Assembly (NCBI GenBank): GCA_017623335.1
Contig: JAGAPI010000043.1
Coordinates: forward strand, 1-14,036
DNA length: 14,036 bases
From: Prevotella sp.
GTDB lineage: Bacteria; Bacteroidota; Bacteroidia; Bacteroidales; Bacteroidaceae
Reading direction: 5' to 3'
Position numbers and translations under genes: made by a program
Notes under the pieces: model-generated
What the model was told of the DNA's origin: nothing
Database searches by the model: none
What the model saw: the letters and a program-made list of their open reading frames with translations, nothing else
Part shown: in pieces, positions 1-4,193 of the stretch
Numbering within the stretch: the stretch's first letter is position 1
Layout of the letters: each line of letters starts with the position of its first letter

Positions 1-245
1 CCAATCTGACGTTTATAAAGGTTTTCAAGTTGTACCCTATTGTCGATTGCAAATACCGCAGCCTCTTTCATGGCATCACCATAACCGTCCACTTTGGCGT
101 TTTTTGATACCTTGTAACTGTCCACCAATGTCTGAAGTATGGCTGCACGTTCTCTCATTTTCTGAATATCATCTTTTATCTGTTGTGCATTAACGGCACA
201 AACCATGGCAAAAAGTGATACAAATACACAAAAAATTTTTTTCAT
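1..245 (-). CDS. Small secreted protein, N-terminal part only (runs off the left edge)
   Basis: Reading leftward from ATG at 245-243 there is an open frame of 81 codons with no stop before the window edge. The first 20 residues form a signal peptide: MKK, then a hydrophobic stretch (IFCVFVSLFAMVCAV), then NA before QQ, which suggests cleavage after Ala20. The mature part that can be seen is polar and probably helical, with charged stretches such as IKDDIQKMRER and a likely amphipathic segment near DNRVQLENLYKRQ. No family is recognised. Export to the periplasm or cell surface is inferred from the signal peptide alone; a lipoprotein is unlikely because there is no Cys at the expected cleavage site. 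The start is preceded by an A/T-rich leader (ACAAAAAAATAATAATT) without a clear Shine-Dalgarno site, as is usual in Bacteroidetes. The structured RNA at 317-635 lies directly upstream on the same strand and could be its leader. Confidence 0.75.
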   Translation of the reverse strand, partial: MKKIFCVFVSLFAMVCAVNAQQIKDDIQKMRERAAILQTLVDSYKVSKNAKVDGYGDAMKEAAVFAIDNRVQLENLYKRQI

Positions 246-316
246 AATTATTATTTTTTTGTGTCTTGGAGACCCAGCAAGACAATTTAATTAAATAGTG
301 AACTTAACTACAACGC
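246..316 (-). other. Leader between the structured RNA and the secreted-protein gene
   Basis: This AT-rich stretch holds a small hairpin, GTCTTG (283-278) pairing with CAAGAC (268-263) around a 9-nt loop. It ends 17 nt before the ATG at 245 and is followed by an A-run rather than a U-run, so on this strand it is not a terminator. It may affect ribosome access to the start. A poor promoter-like match (TAAATTG near 287-293) is visible; I would not call it. Confidence 0.3.
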
Positions 317-403
317 AAAAACGTGAGCCCCCATTTCTACTCGTCCTCTTCTTTTGGTCCTAGGAAAACCATTGCTGGTGAACGAGTAGAAAGTCTGCCC
401 ACG
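317..403 (-). terminator. Terminator-like extended hairpin at the 3' end of the structured RNA
   Basis: On the minus strand CGTGGGC (403-397) can pair with GCTCACG (328-322, one G-U), stacking outside the 11-bp stem 392-382 / 344-334 through a small internal loop, and is followed directly by TTTTT (321-317) and then GCG. This resembles an intrinsic terminator and gives a plausible 3' end. The U-run is short and the apical loop is large, so termination may be partial. The outer 7 bp use the same bases (398-403) as the closing helix of the RNA, so the two pairings exclude each other. Confidence 0.4.
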
Positions 404-635
404 CTGTATAATAAAACTCTCCATAAGTGTGCCCAAAGGAATTGAAATTCCTTGAGCACACCTCGGGATATAGTCATTTCATACCCGTAGCATACACTTC
501 CGACATTGTCTCTTGACCAGCAATCATTGAATTTCCTAGGTTCAAAGAAGCCATAAGACAAAGCATCGATGACGCTTTTTACTATGTAGTACCCACCGCC
601 ACTTTAGTACATAAATGTACGTACAGCGTAGGTAG
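317..635 (-). ncRNA. Structured RNA with pseudoknot, about 320 nt, class not recognised
   Basis: Several long helices can be drawn in the minus-strand RNA. (1) Closing helix: 632-622 pairs with 408-398, 11 bp with one G-U. (2) Hairpin 578-571 with 567-560, 8 bp, with one G-U. (3) Hairpin 461-456 / 432-427 continuing through a small internal loop into AAGGAAU / AUUCCUU (tetraloop UUCA). (4) Hairpin 392-382 with 344-334, 11 bp, with a 37-nt loop. (5) The loop of helix 4 is complementary to an upstream segment: 540-532 with 367-359 (9 bp) and 523-516 with 379-372 (8 bp), forming a pseudoknot. (6) A small hairpin at 487-464. Where pairs are not Watson-Crick they are G-U on the minus strand and would be A-C on the plus strand, which fixes the sense strand. 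A promoter lies just upstream (642-673). The universal motifs of RNase P RNA, tmRNA and SRP RNA are not seen. It could belong to a catalogued Bacteroidales RNA motif (Bacteroidales-1 was described with this promoter type), but I cannot confirm that. It may be a stand-alone RNA or the leader of the gene at 1-245. Confidence 0.75.
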
Positions 636-641
636 ATGTTG

Positions 642-673
642 CAAAAGTAATTCTTTTGTCGGAGTAATCAAAA
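642..673 (-). promoter_or_regulatory. Bacteroidetes-type promoter of the structured RNA
   Basis: On the minus strand TTTTG (673-669) is followed after 19 nt by TACTTTTG (649-642). This matches the primary-sigma consensus of Bacteroidetes (TTTG at -33, TAnnTTTG at -7). Transcription would begin near 635-637, almost exactly at the 5' strand of the RNA's closing helix (632-622), which supports both calls. Confidence 0.75.
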
Positions 674-808
674 GAAAAGATAATAAAATGTAATTTTTAT
701 AACGATATTTAACTATTCAAGTATAATTTATAAATAGTTACTGCAAATTGGGCTCATAACAAAAATATAAAAGGTATTTTAATTTTTTTATGTCTTCGCA
801 TAAAATGA

Positions 809-849
809 GTTTCCACTTATTCCACCAAGTTGGTAGAATAGGTGGAAAC
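809..849. repeat. Near-perfect inverted repeat (long hairpin)
   Basis: GTTTCCAC at 809-816 pairs with GTGGAAAC at 842-849. The stem continues as 817-822 with 836-841 (one G-T pair) and, past one mismatch (823/835), as ACCA 824-827 with TGGT 831-834 around a 3-nt loop: 18 of 19 positions pair. On the minus strand it is followed by a short TCATTTTA, so it may serve as a weak terminator for meaB, which ends 215 bp upstream on that strand. It could also be a remnant of a mobile element end or a protein-binding site. Confidence 0.6.
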
Positions 850-959
850 AGAAGTCTCTATCAATAAGTTTTATGTACTAAAAACAGCACTAATCTATGT
901 AATATTGCCGGTGCAAATAGCGGTTTGTTGCATAAAAGCAAACTTCCAAACGAGCTTTT

Positions 960-1047
960 GCCTGCTATCAAATAGTATTTCGCCTGCTATCAGACTATAT
1001 CTCAGTAATTACCCGACAATATTTCAGTAATTAGTCATTTAAACTTC
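960..1047. repeat. Degenerate tandem repeat, four units of 22 bp
   Basis: GCCTGCTATCA occurs at 960-970 and 982-992, and TCAGTAATTA at 1002-1011 and 1024-1033; both pairs are exactly 22 bp apart. Read as consecutive units (960-981, 982-1003, 1004-1025, 1026-1047), neighbours share alternating halves: units 1-2 and 3-4 share their first half and units 2-3 share much of their second half (GAC-ATAT-TC). Each unit ends in TC. Units follow without spacers, so this is not a CRISPR array. The period is not a multiple of three, which argues against a coding repeat. Confidence 0.5.
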
Positions 1048-1063
1048 ATGTAGTCTTGTTTTC

Positions 1064-2158
1064 TTATTTGCTGTTGAAATAGACGTCGAGCAGGTCGCCT
1101 GCCGCAGCAAAGCTGGTCTTATGTCCCTGCAGCACGGTCTGTTCCGCCTCGCGCAGCTGCTGGCGGATGGTGGCGTTGTTGTAGAACGACGAGCGGAGCT
1201 GCTCGTTGATGGTCTCATACATCCAGTACTTGCTCTGCTCGTTGCGGCGGTGAACAAAATAGCCGTTGCTGCGCACAAAGTCGAAGTATTGGTAAATCAT
1301 GTCCCATATCTCCTTTACGCCGGTGCCATAGAATCCGCTGTAACACATCACCTTGGGAGTCCAGCCGCTTTCGGGCATTGGGAAGAAGTGGAGGGCGTTG
1401 CGGAAGTTGGTGGCAGCCAGCTGGCAGCGGTCCACGTTGTCGCCGTCACACTTGTTGATGACTATGCCGTCGGAAATCTCCATGATGCCGCGCTTTATTC
1501 CCTGCAGCTCGTCGCCCGTGCCGGCAACCTGAATGAGCAGGAAGAAGTCGACCATGGAGTGACAGGCTGTCTCGCTCTGCCCCACGCCGACAGTCTCCAC
1601 AAACACCTTGTCGAAACCGGCAGCCTCGCAGAGGATTATTGTCTCGCGGGTCTTGCGTGCCACGCCGCCCAGTGAACCTGCCGATGGTGAAGGGCGTATG
1701 AACGAATCGGGATGCTGCGCCAGCTTCTCCATGCGGGTTTTGTCGCCAAGGATGCTGCCCTTGGTTCGCTCGCTCGACGGGTCGATGGCAAGCACCGCCA
1801 GTTTGCCGCCGTGCTCTTTAAGAATATGTATTCCAAACTCGTCGATGCTTGTAGACTTGCCTGCGCCGGGCACGCCGCTGATGCCTATCCTCACTGAGTT
1901 GCCGCTGTAGGGCAGGCATTTCTCTATCACCTCCTGTGCCTTGGCATAGTGGTCGGGGTTGACGCTCTCAATGAGAGTCACGGCACGGCTGAGCGTGGTG
2001 ACATCGCCCTTGATGATTCCCTCCACCATCTCGGCAACCGACAGTTCGCGGCGCTTTACACGCTGGCGTTTCAGGTAAGGGTTAATGATTGACGGCTGTT
2101 CCACACCGTTGTTCACGGTCAGTCCCTTATACTGTTCATTGTTCTCTGGATGTTCCAT
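1064..2158 (-). CDS. meaB: MeaB/ArgK-family GTPase, chaperone of methylmalonyl-CoA mutase
   Basis: The 364-residue product matches the MeaB family of G3E P-loop GTPases. Visible are the Walker A motif GVPGAGKST (95-103), DPSS (126-129) within the DPSSERTKGSILGDKTRM stretch, the ETVGVGQSE motif (188-196) typical of MeaB, and the base-recognition motif NKCD (235-238). The C-terminal third carries the helices expected for dimerisation. The family gates cofactor loading of adenosylcobalamin-dependent methylmalonyl-CoA mutase and guards it against inactivation; this reaction belongs to the succinate-propionate route. The protein is cytosolic, without signal peptide or membrane segment. mutA/mutB are not in the window. 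The ATG at 2158 is preceded by an A-rich leader without a Shine-Dalgarno site, and the first 40 residues are a family-typical variable N-terminus. It lies downstream of rsgA on the same strand, but a 270-bp gap with a repeat element intervenes, and no promoter of the usual type is seen in it. Confidence 0.93.
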   Translation of the reverse strand: MEHPENNEQYKGLTVNNGVEQPSIINPYLKRQRVKRRELSVAEMVEGIIKGDVTTLSRAVTLIESVNPDHYAKAQEVIEKCLPYSGNSVRIGISGVPGAGKSTSIDEFGIHILKEHGGKLAVLAIDPSSERTKGSILGDKTRMEKLAQHPDSFIRPSPSAGSLGGVARKTRETIILCEAAGFDKVFVETVGVGQSETACHSMVDFFLLIQVAGTGDELQGIKRGIMEISDGIVINKCDGDNVDRCQLAATNFRNALHFFPMPESGWTPKVMCYSGFYGTGVKEIWDMIYQYFDFVRSNGYFVHRRNEQSKYWMYETINEQLRSSFYNNATIRQQLREAEQTVLQGHKTSFAAAGDLLDVYFNSK

Positions 2159-2172
2159 AGTTTTTTATCTTT

Positions 2173-2425
2173 AATGAAGAATGAAGAGTGAAGAATGAAG
2201 AATCACGTTGGCGATTCACTATTCATGCCTTTAATGGCGCAAGCCCATTCTTCATTGACTTCGTCGATTTTCGGCTACACCTCGGGAAAGCTCAAGCAAG
2301 CTTGACTTTGTCTTCTTCCGTCACGACTTGGCATAGCTAAAGCGAGCTTTGCTATGCTCTCGCTGTTCCGTCAGTTGGCTCTCCACTCGGTTTGCACGAA
2401 AATTCTTCATTCTTCATTCTTCATT
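2173..2425. mobile_element. MITE-like repeat element with inverted heptamer ends
   Basis: The left end (2173-2203) consists of four tandem copies of a TGAAGAA-type heptamer, the right end (2402-2425) of three copies of the inverse (TTCTTCA), giving terminal inverted repeats of about 24 bp. The core holds two hairpins of the same design, each with a one-base bulge: AAG-c-TCAAGC-aa-GCTTGA-CTT (2288-2308) and GCATAGC-t-AAAGC-ga-GCTTT-GCTATGC (2331-2357). It also holds a direct repeat TTCCGTCA (2316-2323 and 2366-2373). There is no open frame of note. A 16-bp piece of the left end (2181-2196) recurs exactly at 10949-10964. This looks like a non-autonomous interspersed element filling the gap between rsgA and meaB; mobility is inferred. 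Target-site duplications are not evident. Confidence 0.6.
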
Positions 2426-2428
2426 TTC

Positions 2429-3373
2429 TCAATACGCTTCCCTGTATTTGTTTTCGTCCTTGTCGTTGAGCATCGACAGGTATGACTGGTATCGGCTTTG
2501 CGCTATATAGTGCTCCTCCACAGCCTTTTGCACAGCGCAACCCGGCTCGTGGGTGTGGGTGCAGTTGCTGAAGCGGCAGTCTTTGGCAAAATGGAAGATG
2601 TCGCGGAAATAGCTTGTAAGCTCTTCCGGCTCAATGTTGAATGTGCCGAAGCCCTTGATGCCCGGAGTGTCGATGATGTAGCCACCCTCGGGCAGCTCCA
2701 GCATCTCGCTGAAGGTGGTGGTGTGCATGCCGGTGTTGTGGGCGTCGCTTATCTCCGCCGTGCGCTGGTTGGCATGAGGCAGCAGACGGTTGATGAGTGT
2801 CGACTTGCCCACGCCGCTGTTGCCGCTGAGCACAGAGGTCTTTCCCTGCATCATGGCAAGCACCTCGTCGGTGCCCTCGCCGGTCTCGGCGCTTATTGCC
2901 ACGCATCTGTAGCCCACTGTGCGGTAAAGCTCCATCATCATCTCCTGCAGATGAAGCTCGTCGCCGTTGAGCAGGTCGGTCTTGTTGAACACCAGCACCA
3001 CGTCGATGCGGTAAGCCTCTGCCGAGGCAAGAAAGCGGTCGATGAACGTGAGACTTGTCTGTGGATAGTTCACCGTAACCACCAACAGGGCAAGGTCTAC
3101 GTTTGCCGCAATGATATGGCTCTGCTTCGACAGGTTCTGCGACTTGCGTATGATGTAGTTCCTGCGGTCGTGGATGGCGGTGATAAACGCCGTCCCCTCC
3201 TGATTGGGCAGGATGTCCACCACGTCGCCCACTGCCACGGGGTTGGTGCTGCGTATGCCCTTGAGCCTGAAGTTTCCCTTTATCTTGCAGTCGATGGCGG
3301 TGCCGTTGTCAAGACGCACGGTGTACCAGTAGCCGGTGTTCTTTATCACCAGTCCTTGCAGCTTTTGCTCCAT
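2429..3373 (-). CDS. rsgA: Ribosome small-subunit-dependent GTPase RsgA
   Basis: The 314-residue product has the circularly permuted GTPase order that defines RsgA (YjeQ): an N-terminal OB-fold (about 1-75), then NKTD (130-133, G4), SAETGEG (161-167, G5), GNSGVGKST (184-192, G1), HTTT (217-220, G2 region) and DTPG (235-238, G3). A C-terminal zinc site of the form C-X4-C-X-H-X5-C uses Cys266, Cys271, His273 and Cys279. The family binds the 30S subunit late in its assembly and checks the decoding centre before release; it is cytosolic. Length is normal. The gene starts 13 bp after the frr stop and is almost certainly co-transcribed with it. The TGA stop (2431-2429) lies directly beside the repeat element at 2173-2425. 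The long plus-strand frame over this gene is its shadow. Confidence 0.96.
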   Translation of the reverse strand: MEQKLQGLVIKNTGYWYTVRLDNGTAIDCKIKGNFRLKGIRSTNPVAVGDVVDILPNQEGTAFITAIHDRRNYIIRKSQNLSKQSHIIAANVDLALLVVTVNYPQTSLTFIDRFLASAEAYRIDVVLVFNKTDLLNGDELHLQEMMMELYRTVGYRCVAISAETGEGTDEVLAMMQGKTSVLSGNSGVGKSTLINRLLPHANQRTAEISDAHNTGMHTTTFSEMLELPEGGYIIDTPGIKGFGTFNIEPEELTSYFRDIFHFAKDCRFSNCTHTHEPGCAVQKAVEEHYIAQSRYQSYLSMLNDKDENKYREAY

Positions 3374-3386
3374 AGCGCCGGCACAC

Positions 3387-3947
3387 TTATACTGTCATGA
3401 TTTCCTTGTTCTTTGCCTCCAGCAGGTCGTCTACACGCTTTATCATCTTGTCGTGAAGCTTCTGCAGCTTGTCCTCGGCGTCCTTTTCCAAGTCCTCGCC
3501 GAGACCGTCCTTGATTGCCTTCTTCAGCTTGTCCTTCACGTCGGCGCGTATGCCCCGGATCTGCACCTTTATCTTCTCGCCCTCCTTGTTGCACTGCTTT
3601 GCAAGCTCGCGGCGGCGCTCCTCGGTGGGCTGCGGTATGCCGAGGCGTATAATCTCTCCGTTGTTCTCGGGGGTGATGCCCACTTCAGAGTTGATGATAG
3701 CCTTTTCAATGTCGCGTATCTGCTTCTTGTCCCATGGGCGGATAGCTATTGTGCGCGCATCGGGGCACGACACGTTTGCCACCTGGTTGAGAGGCACCAT
3801 CGAGCCGTAGCTCTCCACTCTCACACCGTCGAGTATTGCCACGTTTGCCCTGCCGGCACGGACGCGTGCCAAAGCCTCATCGAGATACATCACTGCCATT
3901 TCCATTTTCTCCTCGGCCTGAGCCAGAGTTTCTTTTACATCTATCAT
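3387..3947 (-). CDS. frr: Ribosome recycling factor
   Basis: The 186-residue product matches ribosome recycling factor over its full length. It starts with the helix of domain I (about 1-30, with [14 protein letters not shown] at 26-39), then the beta domain II (about 31-104) containing the conserved stretch [11 protein letters not shown] and [19 protein letters not shown], then the two long C-terminal helices of domain I with [14 protein letters not shown] and a charged end. It splits post-termination ribosomes together with EF-G in the cytosol. The start ATG (3947-3945) lacks a Shine-Dalgarno site; the leader is A/T-rich. A promoter lies at 3994-4024, predicting a 5' leader of about 40 nt. 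The gene is first in the frr-rsgA unit. Confidence 0.97.
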   Translation of the reverse strand: MIDVKETLAQAEEKMEMAVMYLDEALARVRAGRANVAILDGVRVESYGSMVPLNQVANVSCPDARTIAIRPWDKKQIRDIEKAIINSEVGITPENNGEIIRLGIPQPTEERRRELAKQCNKEGEKIKVQIRGIRADVKDKLKKAIKDGLGEDLEKDAEDKLQKLHDKMIKRVDDLLEAKNKEIMTV

Positions 3948-3993
3948 ACTTGTGGTTTTAAATTATTGTTGTTTGTTTTTTATATTTCATCTG

Positions 3994-4024
3994 CAAATGT
4001 AATAAGAATATTTGAAACAGCAAA
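3994..4024 (-). promoter_or_regulatory. Promoter of frr-rsgA
   Basis: On the minus strand TTTG (4024-4021) and TACATTTG (4001-3994) are 19 nt apart, a full match to the Bacteroidetes consensus. The predicted start of transcription is near 3987. It stands back to back with the kinase-operon promoter; about 57 bp separate the two -33 elements. Confidence 0.7.
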
Positions 4025-4081
4025 GAAAAAGTGAGAAAAATGGGGGAAAACAGGAACAAAAAACAAATTATCTCCAAAAAA

Positions 4082-4113
4082 TTTGGCAGTTTGACAAAAA
4101 ATGTTTATCTTTG
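4082..4113 (+). promoter_or_regulatory. Promoter of the sensor kinase-AraC operon
   Basis: TTTG (4082-4085) and TATCTTTG (4106-4113) are 20 nt apart and fit the TTTG / TAnnTTTG consensus. Transcription should start near 4120, giving a 5' leader of about 75 nt before the first kinase gene. A second TTTG (4090-4093) is only 12 nt from the -7 element and is too close. Confidence 0.7.
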
Positions 4114-4114
4114 C

Positions 4115-4182
4115 CCGAAGTTTTTCGGCATTGTGCGTGGATGCGGATTCTATTTTTAAATAAAATGTAACACTGCCGGAGG
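4115..4182 (+). promoter_or_regulatory. Leader with alternative pairings, one covering the ribosome site
   Basis: TTCGGCATTG (4124-4133) can pair with CACTGCCGGA (4171-4180): 9 of 10 positions, one G-U, one mismatch. This would hide part of GGAGG (4178-4182), the Shine-Dalgarno site of the first kinase gene. The same 4124-4128 bases can instead form a small hairpin CCGAA (4115-4119) / TTCGG (4124-4128). The predicted transcription start near 4120 may cut off this small hairpin. Regulation is inferred; only the pairings are seen. Confidence 0.3.
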
Positions 4183-4193
4183 CGAAACTTAAA

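Larger units (their letters stand above)
674..1063. other. AT-rich intergenic region without a convincing gene
   Basis: This 390-bp stretch is clearly richer in A and T than the genes around it. A 62-codon open frame on the plus strand (842-1030) starts inside a hairpin arm, runs through a 22-bp tandem repeat and has no ribosome site or recognisable composition, so I do not call it. Besides the two repeats listed separately there is an 8-bp inverted repeat TAACTATT (710-717) / AATAGTTA (733-740). No RNA gene is recognised here. Confidence 0.5.

Noticed and set aside
337..561. 74-codon open frame on the minus strand
   Set aside because: It lies wholly within the helices of the structured RNA, shows no recognisable domain, and its codons include both arms of the pseudoknot. 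The paired bases explain the sequence better than a protein.
317..635. RNase P RNA, tmRNA, SRP RNA or 6S RNA
   Set aside because: The universal GAGGAAAGTCC-type core of RNase P, the CCA-ended acceptor and tag frame of tmRNA and the SRP tetraloop region are not found, and the fold is not the single long rod of 6S RNA.
842..1030. 62-codon open frame on the plus strand
   Set aside because: It starts in the arm of a hairpin, crosses a 22-bp repeat out of triplet phase and lacks a ribosome site.
960..1047. CRISPR array
   Set aside because: Units of 22 bp abut without spacers and are degenerate; no cas gene is present.
2498..3400. 300-codon open frame on the plus strand opposite rsgA
   Set aside because: Antisense shadow of a gene with all RsgA motifs; rich in His, Val and Leu without a family signature.
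3336..4034. 232-codon open frame on the plus strand opposite frr
   Set aside because: Shadow of frr, running through the frr promoter and leader.
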